Shown here one piece after another: positions 1 through 5,330 of a DNA stretch of 20,868 nt. The DNA comes from a virus. The stretch lies in the IMG/VR virus record IMGVR_UViG_3300042340_000211, positions 1 through 20,868 of that record; one strand, 5' to 3'. The notes under the pieces are model-generated. The model was not told where the DNA came from, ran no database searches, and saw nothing but the letters and a program-made list of their open reading frames with translations. Both the position numbers and the translations under genes were made by a program. Numbering within the stretch: position 1 is the stretch's first letter; the number at the start of each line of letters is the position of its first letter.

Positions 1-1
1 A

Positions 2-133
2 GTCGCTTTGCGTTTAACAGCAGACCAAATGGAAACAATCAAACAACTATGCAAGAAACGTGGTGTCAGCAGAAGCCTTCTGTTACGCCAACTATTAGCA
101 GAGGAGTCGGCTCGTGTCCAAGGAACGTGCTAA
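2..133 (+). CDS. Ribbon-helix-helix-like protein, C-terminal part (5' partial)
   Basis: The frame is open from the window edge and ends at TAA 131-133, giving 43 visible residues. The stretch RLTADQMETIKQLCKKRG followed by VSRSLLLRQLLAEE has the pattern of a CopG/Arc-type ribbon-helix-helix DNA-binding domain: a short basic strand, then two amphipathic helices separated by a G-V-S turn. Such proteins bind DNA as dimers and often act as small phage repressors or accessory factors. The end overlaps the start of the next gene by 20 bases. The true start is outside the window, so total length and any extra domain are unknown. Confidence 0.55.
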   Translation, partial: VALRLTADQMETIKQLCKKRGVSRSLLLRQLLAEESARVQGTC

Positions 134-449
134 AGGAACCAGTTTCGAAACGTTCGTAGTGAACTATCTTGCACAGTTCTACCCTCATGTGGAACGGCGA
201 ACGTTACACGGGATGAACGACAAAGGTGATATCGCTGGCACAGACCCGCGACTTGTTTGGGAATGCAAAAACCAGAAGGTTCTCAACTTCTCAACATGGT
301 TACATGAAGCACAAGTTGAACGTGACAACGCTAAAGCAGAACTTGGAATAGTTGTGGCTAAGCGTCGCAGTTACGGCAACCCAGCAGACCAGTATGCGGT
401 CTTAAGACTTGAAGACTTGATAACCATTTTAAAGAAAGCAGGTTACTGA
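114..449 (+). CDS. Holliday junction resolvase-like PD-(D/E)XK nuclease
   Basis: A 111-aa protein of the small resolvase-like nuclease type common in actinophages. The core is readable: RAKGTSFE near residues 5-12, then G-D (Asp39) followed by E-C-K (Glu50, Lys52), which is the metal-binding D...ExK signature, and a helix WLHEAQVERDNA (62-73). This family is expected to cut branched or recombining DNA, needing Mg2+. It starts at GTG 114 inside the end of the ribbon-helix-helix gene; no ATG lies nearby in frame that would keep the conserved N-terminus. Its TGA overlaps the next ATG by one base (TGATG), suggesting translational coupling. The nuclease fold is quite secure; the exact substrate is inferred from family resemblance. 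Confidence 0.75.
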   Translation: MSKERAKGTSFETFVVNYLAQFYPHVERRTLHGMNDKGDIAGTDPRLVWECKNQKVLNFSTWLHEAQVERDNAKAELGIVVAKRRSYGNPADQYAVLRLEDLITILKKAGY

Positions 450-604
450 TGGAAGACATAGCACGAGAACTGTACGAATGTTTAATGGAACGAATCTATA
501 ACGCAGATAAGTTTGTGCAGAAACTTGGTGTGTCACCACGTGAACGTTCCGCTTTGGATGCGTTCTTGAATCGTGGCTACGAGTCAGTTAAAATTAATGA
601 CTGA
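449..604 (+). CDS. Small hypothetical protein (51 aa)
   Basis: A 51-aa mostly helical, acidic-to-neutral protein beginning MEDIARELYECLMERIYNA. The ATG shares its first base with the TGA of the resolvase-like gene, and the end overlaps the next start by 8 bases, so it lies in a translationally coupled run. The segment KLGVSPRERSALDAFLNRGY could form a small helix-turn-helix-like unit, but I do not recognise a family. No function is proposed. Confidence 0.6.
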   Translation: MEDIARELYECLMERIYNADKFVQKLGVSPRERSALDAFLNRGYESVKIND

Positions 605-1037
605 TATTAAACGCACCGAAGGTTATGTTCCTTCGCATGACATTAACCCGCATGATTTCACAAAAGATTTAGCGTTCGGTCATCAAGGCGAAGAAATAGT
701 TAAACAGTTTCTCGCAGATTTAAGCGAAGGTTCATTCGAAGTGAAGTACGACAGGTTCCGCAACGGAAGAATTTTTGTGGAGTTCGAACAGAACCCACGA
801 AACACAGGCTGGAAGCCATCTGGTATAGCGGTAACAACAGCGAAATGGTGGGTGTACATGTTTGCACCCAACGCTTTCTGTATAATAGAACTCGGCAGAT
901 TAAAAAGATATTTGAGAGCAAACAAAAACAAACTCCAAATTAAAATCGCCGCACCCAACTCCGACAATCCAGCGAAAGGATTTCTCATATACCCAACAGA
1001 GGTAAACGAGTTGATGACCGTATCCACCTACGATTAG
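597..1037 (+). CDS. PD-(D/E)XK-type nuclease-like protein
   Basis: A 146-aa protein resembling a phage restriction-endonuclease-like family. The N-terminal helix carries FGHQGEEIVKQFL (residues 28-39). FEVKYD (Asp52) follows, then a strand with V-E-F-E (Glu62, Glu64) and SGIAVTTAKWWVYMF (75-89), the S-G-I-A...WW block I associate with this family. The usual Lys of the ExK motif is not obvious, so activity is uncertain. I chose ATG 597 rather than an in-frame GTG at 573 because 597 gives the 8-base ATGACTGA overlap typical of this operon. Together with the resolvase-like gene it suggests a recombination or DNA-processing function. A stand-alone accessory nuclease is the alternative. Confidence 0.6.
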   Translation: MTDIKRTEGYVPSHDINPHDFTKDLAFGHQGEEIVKQFLADLSEGSFEVKYDRFRNGRIFVEFEQNPRNTGWKPSGIAVTTAKWWVYMFAPNAFCIIELGRLKRYLRANKNKLQIKIAAPNSDNPAKGFLIYPTEVNELMTVSTYD

Positions 1038-1044
1038 AGGATTA

Positions 1045-1521
1045 ATGTTTAAACATATACTTGCCACCGTGACAGGGTTACTGTTCTTTGGGGGGTCTGT
1101 CTCAACAGCGAAAGCCCCACCACCTAAACCGATACAAGCAATGCAAGCAGTTGAATACCAGTTAAGGGAGACAATACCGCAACCGCCGATACCAGCAGAC
1201 GCCCGACATCCAGAATGGTGGGCTTTGGCACGAGAAATCGGATGGGCGGAAAACCAGATGATGACCCTCGACTATGTGATACATCGTGAGTCACGAGGAC
1301 AAACCAAAGCGTTCAACCCGACTGACCCTAACGGTGGTAGCCGTTGTCTCATCCAAATCAACGGGTCATGGACACGATGGCTTCGCGACAAAGGTGTCCT
1401 AACCCACGTCGATGACCTCTACAACCCTCGTGTCTGTCTTACAGCAGGGCTGGTCATCTACCAGTACGGTGTAGATAAACACGGCTACGGCTGGGGACCG
1501 TGGGCTATTAAACGCCCCTGA
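1045..1521 (+). CDS. Exported lytic transglycosylase-like (SLT) protein
   Basis: A 158-aa protein with an N-terminal signal peptide: basic MFKH, a hydrophobic stretch at about 5-18, and a likely A-K-A cleavage site near residues 22-24. A proline-rich linker follows. The catalytic domain has H-R-E-S (Glu82 is the expected acid catalyst), SRCLIQINGSW (99-109), which matches the G-x-x-Q-I block of SLT domains, and a terminal YGWGPWAI. Such enzymes cleave the glycan strands of peptidoglycan outside the membrane. It sits among DNA-metabolism genes rather than next to a holin or tail genes, so it could be a lysis enzyme or a cell-wall remodelling factor. AGAGG four bases before the ATG serves as ribosome-binding site. 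The fold is secure; the biological role is inferred. Confidence 0.75.
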   Translation: MFKHILATVTGLLFFGGSVSTAKAPPPKPIQAMQAVEYQLRETIPQPPIPADARHPEWWALAREIGWAENQMMTLDYVIHRESRGQTKAFNPTDPNGGSRCLIQINGSWTRWLRDKGVLTHVDDLYNPRVCLTAGLVIYQYGVDKHGYGWGPWAIKRP

Positions 1522-1533
1522 TATAGTGGCTGT

Positions 1534-1692
1534 ATGAAGGGAAGTAAACAAACCCGATGGTTCTGTGACCGTTGCGATATGACCTTAACCACCTATGTTC
1601 GCTTGTCTGAACCCCCGTTGCATTTGTGCGACAACAAAGTCTCTAACAAAAGAGAACCAATAATCCAACCAATGAAAGAGGTATCCAAATGA
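1534..1692 (+). CDS. Small zinc-ribbon-like protein (52 aa)
   Basis: A 52-aa basic protein. It has C-D-R-C at residues 11-14 and H-L-C at 30-32 (His30, Cys32), spacing suited to one zinc-binding knuckle. The stop overlaps the SSB start by four bases (ATGA), so it is co-translated with ssb. It may be a nucleic-acid-binding accessory protein, but that is inferred only from the motif and the neighbour. Five such Cys-rich small proteins occur in this window. Confidence 0.65.
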   Translation: MKGSKQTRWFCDRCDMTLTTYVRLSEPPLHLCDNKVSNKREPIIQPMKEVSK

Positions 1693-2087
1693 ATAACATA
1701 ACAATCGTAGGGAACGCAGGTAAACCTGTCGAACTGAAATTCTCGCAAAGCGGGATGGCTGTGGGCACATTCACAGTTGCTACAACAAGCGGTAAAGACG
1801 ACAAGAAAGTTACCGTCTGGCACAATGTTACTGTCTTCGGACAGATGGCAGAGTACGCTGCGGCATCCATAGAAAAAGGTAGCCGAGTGATAGTCGCAGG
1901 CAAACTAGACATCTCCACCTATGAGAAAGATGGGCAGAAGAAAACATCCAGCAAAATTCTTGCCGACGAAATCGGATTAACTTGCCGATTCAACCCAGTC
2001 ATGGCAGACAAAACGGTGCAGGTTGTAACGAAAGCACAAAACGATTTCGGTAAGATTGGATTCTTGCAAGAAGAAGAAGCGTTCTAG
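1689..2087 (+). CDS. ssb: Single-stranded DNA-binding protein
   Basis: A 132-aa SSB. The OB-fold begins at once (MNNITIVGNAGKPVELKFS), followed by GTFTVATTS (26-34), VTVWHNVTVFGQMAEYAA (41-58) and GSRVIVAGKLDISTYEKDGQ (64-83), all characteristic strands of bacterial SSB. The C-terminus ends E-E-E-A-F, a short acidic tail with terminal Phe of the kind that recruits replication and repair proteins. It coats single-stranded phage DNA in replication and recombination. The intervening tail is shorter than in host SSBs, as is usual for phage versions. The ATG overlaps the preceding stop (ATGA) and the TAG overlaps the next GTG. Confidence 0.93.
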   Translation: MNNITIVGNAGKPVELKFSQSGMAVGTFTVATTSGKDDKKVTVWHNVTVFGQMAEYAAASIEKGSRVIVAGKLDISTYEKDGQKKTSSKILADEIGLTCRFNPVMADKTVQVVTKAQNDFGKIGFLQEEEAF

Positions 2088-2329
2088 TGGACATAATGGA
2101 ATTAGATTTTGAACAATGGTTAGAAATCGGTATGCGTAGCGGATGGGTGTCACCACCTGTCTGCTACACACACGATGGGCTACCAACTTCTATAACAGAA
2201 GACGCAGAATTCGAAGACGGCTCAGACCCGTGCCTTCATATCATGCGCTGTTACGAAAGCGAAGCACACAAAGACGCCATAGAACTGAACTACTCGCCAG
2301 CAGTATGGAGAAACCCTAACCATGATTGA
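2087..2329 (+). CDS. Conserved actinophage hypothetical protein
   Basis: An 80-aa acidic protein with WLEIGMRSGWVSPPVCYTHDG, then ITEDAEFEDGSDPC and a C-terminal SPAVWRNPN. I recognise this arrangement from uncharacterised actinophage proteins but know no function. I placed the start at GTG 2087, which overlaps the SSB stop (TAGTG) like other junctions here; ATG 2096, three codons in, is equally possible. The end overlaps the next gene by 8 bases. Confidence 0.7.
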   Translation: MDIMELDFEQWLEIGMRSGWVSPPVCYTHDGLPTSITEDAEFEDGSDPCLHIMRCYESEAHKDAIELNYSPAVWRNPNHD

Positions 2330-2621
2330 AGATTGCAACGGCTCAGAAATACTGTTAGAAGCACACTCGCTAATCACAGGCGCAAGACAAGCACAGTACG
2401 CCCACCCATTAGAAGACTACACACAGGCACGCGACATCTTTGAAGGCATGACAGGCGTGTCGCTCACAGTAGAACAAGCAGTCATGTTCATGGTCGCAGT
2501 TAAACTGTCGCGTCTTAGGACAGCAATCGCTGACGGCGGATGGCATCACGACAGTATCGTGGACACAGCAGGCTACATCGGTTGCCTGTCAATGGTTCAC
2601 CATGCTAAGGAGAGACAATGA
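2322..2621 (+). CDS. DUF6378-type phage protein
   Basis: A 99-aa helical protein matching the DUF6378 pattern: an N-terminal helix EILLEAHSLI, then RQAQYAHPLEDY (22-33), a central helix MVAVKLSRLRTA (57-68), and HHDSIVDTAGYIGC (75-88). The acidic and His residues in the last block suggest a MazG-like all-alpha fold, so a nucleotide-pyrophosphatase-like role is possible; this is inference, as the family has no established reaction that I know. The ATG lies 8 bases inside the preceding gene. The TGA overlaps the next ATG (ATGA). Confidence 0.8.
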   Translation: MIEDCNGSEILLEAHSLITGARQAQYAHPLEDYTQARDIFEGMTGVSLTVEQAVMFMVAVKLSRLRTAIADGGWHHDSIVDTAGYIGCLSMVHHAKERQ

Positions 2622-2710
2622 AAGCAAGACTGTGTTCATGTTTGCCTAAACAATTGTTGCCAGTTAAGCCCGTATGTGGAGATAAGTTAGATGACTCAGA
2701 AGAAGAGTGA
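2618..2710 (+). CDS. Very small Cys-containing protein (30 aa)
   Basis: A 30-aa ORF: basic N-terminal half with C-S-C (Cys6, Cys8) and Cys20, then an acidic end DDSEEE. The ATG overlaps the DUF6378 gene stop (ATGA), and AAGGAGAG stands just before it as a good ribosome-binding site. The end overlaps the next gene by 20 bases. Coupling and the RBS support translation. The three cysteines could hold a metal, but nothing else points to a function. Confidence 0.5.
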   Translation: MKARLCSCLPKQLLPVKPVCGDKLDDSEEE

Positions 2711-2819
2711 AGAAATAGTGAACGGTCTGCTAGACGAGATAGCACGATTGAATGCGTTGATAGAGCAACTGAAGTCTGAAATACATACAGCGAACTTGGA
2801 AAGATTTAAACATGATTGA
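2691..2819 (+). CDS. Short coiled-coil protein (42 aa)
   Basis: A 42-aa helical protein, EEIVNGLLDEIARLNALIEQ and onward, with leucine/isoleucine heptads typical of a coiled coil from about residue 7 to 37. It overlaps genes on both sides, with ATG 2691 inside the upstream ORF and an 8-base overlap into the WhiB-like gene. It could be a dimerising partner or regulator of a neighbour; no family is recognised. Confidence 0.5.
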   Translation: MTQKKSEEIVNGLLDEIARLNALIEQLKSEIHTANLERFKHD

Positions 2820-3111
2820 CCTTAAACATTTAGATTGGTTTGATAATGCGCTGTGTCGCGGAATGAAAACAAGTATTTTCTTTCCTGAGACTGCTGTCGG
2901 TGTGTCTACTGCTGGTATCTATGATGAAGCGGTGAAGGTTTGTGAGCGTTGCCCTGTCGCTGAGAAGTGTTTGGCTTACGCTATGGAATGCGAAACGAAT
3001 GACATAAGAAGGTACGGTGTGTGGGGTGGTAAGACCCCGAGAGAGCGAGAGTACCGTCGTCATGGTGGTACGGGCGGTAAGTTAAATGGACTTGCCCCGC
3101 TACGACGCTAG
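2812..3111 (+). CDS. WhiB-family iron-sulfur transcriptional regulator
   Basis: A 99-aa WhiB-like protein. The four iron-sulfur cysteines are Cys15, Cys44, Cys47 and Cys53 (C...C-x2-C-x5-C), followed by the G-V-W-G-G turn at 69-73 and a basic tail suited to DNA contact. WhiB proteins carry a [4Fe-4S] cluster and usually bind the primary sigma factor to change promoter choice. Phage versions are known, and mycobacteriophage TM4 WhiB is reported to interfere with host WhiB2. The gene closes the rightward cluster. Its codons are richer in T and G than those of its neighbours (TGT, GGT, GCT), which suggests a later acquisition. The family is almost certain; the targets are unknown. Confidence 0.92.
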   Translation: MIDLKHLDWFDNALCRGMKTSIFFPETAVGVSTAGIYDEAVKVCERCPVAEKCLAYAMECETNDIRRYGVWGGKTPREREYRRHGGTGGKLNGLAPLRR

Positions 3112-3139
3112 GGAAGGGGATACCTGCGGAGCAGGGCAA
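3092..3139. terminator. Hairpin at convergent gene ends
   Basis: The ends of the rightward cluster (3111) and the leftward cluster (3162) face each other here. A GC-rich hairpin CCTGC-GGA-GCAGG occupies 3123-3135. A longer alternative pairs TTGCCCCGCT (3092-3101) with AGCAGGGCAA (3130-3139), nine of ten bases matching. Neither is followed by a clear T tract on either strand, so calling it a bidirectional terminator rests on position and structure only. Confidence 0.35.
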
Positions 3140-3161
3140 ATCCAAACTTTATGTTAGCAGA

Positions 3162-3473
3162 TTATTTAACCAACTGTATCTGGTAGTTGTATTGATAGGA
3201 CAGGTCGCATTGCTCGGTGTCTCGGCGTGCTTGGTATTCGGTTGCGTATTGGTGCGCTAAGTCTTTTCGTTTAGTCCATCGCCCATTCGTGGCGTGTCCT
3301 GACCCTTTCCAGTAGGCGACAGGCTGGTTGCCTGCCATCTTCGCAACGATGTAGTGGTGTGATGGGTAGATGAAGTTCGGTTCGGTGTTGCGTGGTAGTA
3401 GTCGCTGTTTAATTTCTAACAGGATTTCTATTGATGGGCGTGTTGCTAGGAAATTGATTAGTTTGTGGGTCAT
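3162..3473 (-). CDS. Hypothetical basic protein
   Basis: A 103-aa protein, last gene of the longest leftward unit. The N-terminus MTHKLINFLATRPSIEILLE is helical. The middle is rich in aromatic and basic residues (YPSHHYIVAKMAGNQPVAYW), and a helix with KRKDLAHQYATEYQARR follows. The high positive charge may suit nucleic-acid binding, but I recognise no family. It is separated from the upstream gene by a 48-base gap with a hairpin, unlike the overlapping genes before it, so it could be translated or processed separately. Confidence 0.65.
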   Translation of the reverse strand: MTHKLINFLATRPSIEILLEIKQRLLPRNTEPNFIYPSHHYIVAKMAGNQPVAYWKGSGHATNGRWTKRKDLAHQYATEYQARRDTEQCDLSYQYNYQIQLVK

Positions 3474-3505
3474 TAGGGTCTTTCGTGAAAATAACGCGCA
3501 TTAGG

Positions 3506-3521
3506 AACGCATTAGAGCGTT
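3506..3521 (-). other. Intergenic hairpin
   Basis: AACGC (3506-3510) pairs perfectly with GCGTT (3517-3521) around a 6-base loop, directly after the stop of the gene ending at 3522. It fills part of one of the few gaps in this unit and may be an mRNA 3'-end or stability element. There is no T tract. Confidence 0.35.
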
Positions 3522-3851
3522 TCAAAATGGTGGGTATGGTATGTGGGTGCGGTCAGTTTCGTCGTCTAGTTCGGCAGTTTTGTAGTCTTCAAAGTCTTCT
3601 ACCGTGAATGGTACTTCACGATTGTTTTGATTAAGTTGTCGGACTGCTCGGACTATCTGCTCGTTTAGTTCTGATTCGTTCGGTGCGTACTCGCCGTCAC
3701 CGAGGTAACCCCAGTAGGTTTCGCCTGTGTCTAGGTTCATCGTTGCACCATCAGGGAACTTCTCTCGTTCGGTTTCAACATCGTGATACCACAGTTGGTT
3801 ATCTGCGTCGTAGGTCAGGATGTAGTGGTGGACTGTCGGCTGTTGTTTCAT
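3522..3851 (-). CDS. Hypothetical acidic phage protein
   Basis: A 109-aa acidic protein. HHYILTYDADNQLWYHDVETE (8-28) reads like a beta-hairpin followed by FPDGATMNLDTGETYWGY (32-49). A helix then carries ESELNEQIVRAVRQLNQ. The pattern resembles uncharacterised actinophage proteins with an F-P-D-G-T turn. The ATG overlaps the preceding stop by four bases. No catalytic motif is visible and no function is proposed. Confidence 0.7.
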   Translation of the reverse strand: MKQQPTVHHYILTYDADNQLWYHDVETEREKFPDGATMNLDTGETYWGYLGDGEYAPNESELNEQIVRAVRQLNQNNREVPFTVEDFEDYKTAELDDETDRTHIPYPPF

Positions 3852-4084
3852 TGTGCTATATCCTCTTCTAAAGGTAATACCTCGTTGGCTAAGTCAATTA
3901 AATAATCACCAATATTTGTGCATTTAAGTTGGTGATTACCCGATTGAATAATTTCTTCCCATTGCTCATCGTTAATATCGCGGTCAAGTACGTCCGCGAA
4001 CCATTCTCTAGTCCAGTAAGCGATGATGATTTCTTCATCGGGTTTATGTTCTTTGAGATTGTCTATAAGTTCTTGAACTTTCAT
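3848..4084 (-). CDS. Hypothetical phage protein with MKVxELI N-terminus
   Basis: A 78-aa acidic protein. Its start, MKVQELIDNLKEHKPDEEIII, is a common opening of small phage proteins in which a helix leads into a P-D-x-E-I strand. AYWTREWF and DRDINDEQWEEII follow. It has four-base overlaps with the genes on both sides (4081-4084 and 3848-3851), so translation is probably coupled. The function is unknown. Confidence 0.75.
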   Translation of the reverse strand: MKVQELIDNLKEHKPDEEIIIAYWTREWFADVLDRDINDEQWEEIIQSGNHQLKCTNIGDYLIDLANEVLPLEEDIAQ

Positions 4085-4311
4085 TGTGCTGTCTCCTTCA
4101 TTTGTATAGTAAACAATAAATGTTTTGAGTCATAGTTCCATTCATCTGCCTTATGTATTCCAAGACTGATGTTGTCCCCAGTTTTGGTTACCTCAATTTC
4201 GTAGTCCATTAACGAAACCCATTGTTCGGTGTCGTGACTATTCATAAAGAGTTCGTGCCCAATTTTTATTTTGTTTTCGCCTTCAAGAAAACTTATTTGC
4301 TTCTTGTTCAT
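4081..4311 (-). CDS. Hypothetical protein
   Basis: A 76-aa protein with alternating hydrophobic strands (DYEIEVTKTGDNISLGIHKA and KHLLFTIQMKE), so probably a small beta-rich fold. It overlaps both neighbours by four bases. AAAGGTGA lies just before the ATG. No family or function is recognised; the coupled position in the unit is the main evidence that it is real. Confidence 0.7.
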   Translation of the reverse strand: MNKKQISFLEGENKIKIGHELFMNSHDTEQWVSLMDYEIEVTKTGDNISLGIHKADEWNYDSKHLLFTIQMKETAQ

Positions 4312-4616
4312 TGTGTCACCTTTCGTTTGGCTGTCCCGTTCATGTCATACTGACCTACCTCAACCCAATGAGATGTATCGGTGGACAAATATCCGTCCTT
4401 GTCTAGCGTCTGCGGATACGCAACTGCGTATATCGTTCTCGGCTTCTGCCCAACTGAATGAATGTTGATGTCCCACTTGTCATTGAAACAGTAGAACTCA
4501 TCCATCCCTTCGTACGCTTTGTCGTGGGCGACGAGCGCATTTATGTAGCCTTGTGTGAATGCTTGCAGTAGCGATAGTTCGCTGTCTGCTATTGCCATTA
4601 TTGCTGTGTCTTGCAT
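4308..4616 (-). CDS. Hypothetical protein
   Basis: A 102-aa protein. I start it at ATG 4616 because AAGAGGAG sits three bases upstream; an upstream extension to 4694 would run through the preceding gene in another frame. The N-terminal part (MAIADSELSLLQAFTQGYI) is helical. The rest has strands with aromatic residues (FYCFNDKWDINIHSV, TIYAVAYPQTL) and DTSHWVEVGQYDMNG, where a sharp turn is likely. It overlaps the upstream gene by 19 bases and the downstream one by 4. I do not recognise the family. Confidence 0.7.
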   Translation of the reverse strand: MQDTAIMAIADSELSLLQAFTQGYINALVAHDKAYEGMDEFYCFNDKWDINIHSVGQKPRTIYAVAYPQTLDKDGYLSTDTSHWVEVGQYDMNGTAKRKVTQ

Positions 4617-4729
4617 TGCTCCTCTTTCCAGTTTAGGTATGTGATGTAGTTTGTGTCTAGGTCTGCTGGGTCTAGGTCGTTGAACCTGCACCAAGTTTCG
4701 TAAGACATTGTGCGTTGCTTCAGTTTCAT
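4598..4729 (-). CDS. Small hypothetical protein (43 aa)
   Basis: A 43-aa protein, MKLKQRTMSYETWCRFNDLD then a tail NYITYLNWKEEQCKTQQ. It starts four bases after the previous stop, with AAGGCGAG upstream as a weak ribosome-binding site; an internal ATG at 4708 is a possible shorter start. The YETWCRFNDLDP stretch looks like a small helical motif. The function is unknown. Confidence 0.55.
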   Translation of the reverse strand: MKLKQRTMSYETWCRFNDLDPADLDTNYITYLNWKEEQCKTQQ

Positions 4730-4733
4730 TTTG

Positions 4734-4907
4734 TTACTCGCCTTCTTTTGGTGTGACTTGCAGTTCACGCTCTGAACAGCCGAGCACCTGTGCTTCGTCT
4801 TGCACCACGATGTAGTCCATGCCACAGAACATTTGTTGTGTGCCGTAGGTTTCTATGGATAGTACGAGTGTGACCTCTATTAGTTTGACTGTCTCTAATG
4901 CTTTCAT
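4734..4907 (-). CDS. Small hypothetical protein (57 aa)
   Basis: A 57-aa protein, MKALETVKLIEVTLVLSIET, then a middle part with Cys (MFCGMDYIVVQDEAQVLGC) and an acidic end. Start 4907 is preceded by GAAGGG. A longer frame to 4991 would translate through the T-arm-like RNA element, so I reject it. The protein begins with a beta-strand-like hydrophobic segment and may be a compact beta-alpha fold. No family is recognised. Confidence 0.6.
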   Translation of the reverse strand: MKALETVKLIEVTLVLSIETYGTQQMFCGMDYIVVQDEAQVLGCSERELQVTPKEGE

Positions 4908-4937
4908 TTGTTTCCCTTCGTTGTTGTGTTGTGTGTC

Positions 4938-4949
4938 GGTCTTAAGACC
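4938..4949. repeat. 12-bp perfect palindrome in mRNA leader
   Basis: GGTCTTAAGACC is a perfect palindrome lying just downstream, in the leftward transcript, of the T-arm-like minihelix and 31 bases before the next start codon. It may fold as GGTC-TTAA-GACC in RNA, or be a dimeric protein site in DNA. Confidence 0.4.
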
Positions 4950-4953
4950 TTGT

Positions 4954-4993
4954 GGGTGTCGGGGACTTGAACCCCGATGTCTGCCAGTCACCC
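4954..4993 (-). ncRNA. tRNA acceptor/T-arm-like minihelix (no full tRNA)
   Basis: On the minus strand a canonical T arm, CGGGG-TTCAAGT-CCCCG (4976-4960), is present with the standard seven-base loop. It is flanked by GGGTG (4993-4989) and CACCC (4958-4954), which pair to form a five-base-pair acceptor-like stem stacked on the T stem. Only 12 bases replace the D and anticodon arms. No matching seven-base 5' acceptor strand exists upstream, so this is not an intact tRNA. It could be a tRNA remnant, an attachment-site core copied from a tRNA gene, or an RNA mimic recognised by tRNA-processing enzymes. It lies between the genes ending at 5001 and starting at 4907. Confidence 0.5.
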
Positions 4994-5000
4994 TGCCTAC

Positions 5001-5165
5001 TTACTTCATTATCCGTGACTCGTCTACAATTGCTAACCCTTCGTAGACGCTCGTGTTATCTCGTTTAATCATGTAACGCAGATGAGAGTCGTAACCCTCA
5101 ACAACGCCACTAATTAAGTTGCCTTCACTATCGGCATAGGTAACTCGTGTGCCTTCAGTTTTCAT
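5001..5165 (-). CDS. Small hypothetical protein, first gene of leftward unit
   Basis: A 54-aa protein, MKTEGTRVTYADSEGNLISG then a strand-rich end (LRYMIKRDNTSVYEGLAIVD). The pattern of short strands separated by D-S-E-G and N-T turns suggests an SH3- or KOW-like small beta barrel, but that is only an impression. The ATG lies about 30 bases downstream of the predicted start of transcription from the promoter at 5202-5230, with AAAGGGG and GGGGGTGA upstream. It is the first gene controlled by the complex control region at 5231-5331. Confidence 0.65.
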   Translation of the reverse strand: MKTEGTRVTYADSEGNLISGVVEGYDSHLRYMIKRDNTSVYEGLAIVDESRIMK

Positions 5166-5201
5166 ATTCACCCCCGTTCCCCTTTCGTAACTTGTATCTA
5201 T

Positions 5202-5230
5202 ACTGTATCACACTTAGTTACCCTTGTCAA
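5202..5230 (-). promoter_or_regulatory. Leftward sigma-70-type promoter P1
   Basis: On the minus strand, TTGACA (5230-5225), a 17-base spacer and TACAGT (5207-5202). Spacer and -10 contain TAACTAAGTGTGATACAGTA, identical to promoter P2 at 7185-7213. The predicted start is near 5195. It drives the genes 5165-3162. Confidence 0.8.
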
Positions 5231-5240
5231 GTACAATCTT

Positions 5241-5256
5241 TGTGAAATATGTCACA
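5241..5256. promoter_or_regulatory. CRP/GlxR-type operator A
   Basis: TGTGAAATATGTCACA matches TGTGA-N6-TCACA at all ten fixed positions and also has the central TA of the corynebacterial GlxR consensus. Its centre is 53.5 bp upstream of the predicted P1 start, the same distance as the site at P2. It could activate or repress. Confidence 0.65.
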
Positions 5257-5281
5257 CCCTCAAACCCAACACCTGTACGCT

Positions 5282-5297
5282 TGTGAACAAATTCACA
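5282..5297. promoter_or_regulatory. CRP/GlxR-type operator B
   Basis: TGTGAACAAATTCACA is a second ten-of-ten match to TGTGA-N6-TCACA. It is centred 41 bp (about four helical turns) from operator A, so both could be bound on the same DNA face. It overlaps the iron-box-like sequence by two bases. Confidence 0.6.
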
Positions 5298-5314
5298 ATG
5301 TAAGGCTAACCTAA
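5296..5314 (-). promoter_or_regulatory. DtxR/IdeR iron-box-like site
   Basis: The minus strand reads TTAGGTTAGCCTTACATTG. Against the degenerate iron-box consensus TWAGGTWAGSCTWACCTWA, recalled from memory, 17 of 19 positions fit. DtxR/IdeR proteins bind such boxes when iron is plentiful. The first half is perfect and the last third is weak. Confidence 0.5.
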
Positions 5315-5316
5315 CA

Positions 5317-5330
5317 CGAACACCTGTTCG
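5317..5330. promoter_or_regulatory. LexA-type (SOS) box
   Basis: CGAACACCTGTTCG is a perfect CGAAC-N4-GTTCG palindrome, the core of actinobacterial and Gram-positive SOS boxes. It lies directly after the stop of the gene ending at 5332 and about 87 bp upstream of the P1 -35 box. Confidence 0.6.

Noticed and set aside
573-596. Upstream GTG start for the nuclease at 597
   Set aside because: It would add eight residues inside the previous gene. ATG 597 gives the short overlap typical of this cluster.
683-1027. Long minus-strand frames opposite the nuclease gene
   Set aside because: They are antisense to a gene with recognisable nuclease motifs and have no ribosome-binding site or coupled neighbour.
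4934-5010. Complete tRNA gene around the T arm
   Set aside because: No seven-base 5' acceptor partner, D arm or anticodon arm can be found in the 60 bases upstream on the minus strand; the upstream bases belong to the 54-aa gene.
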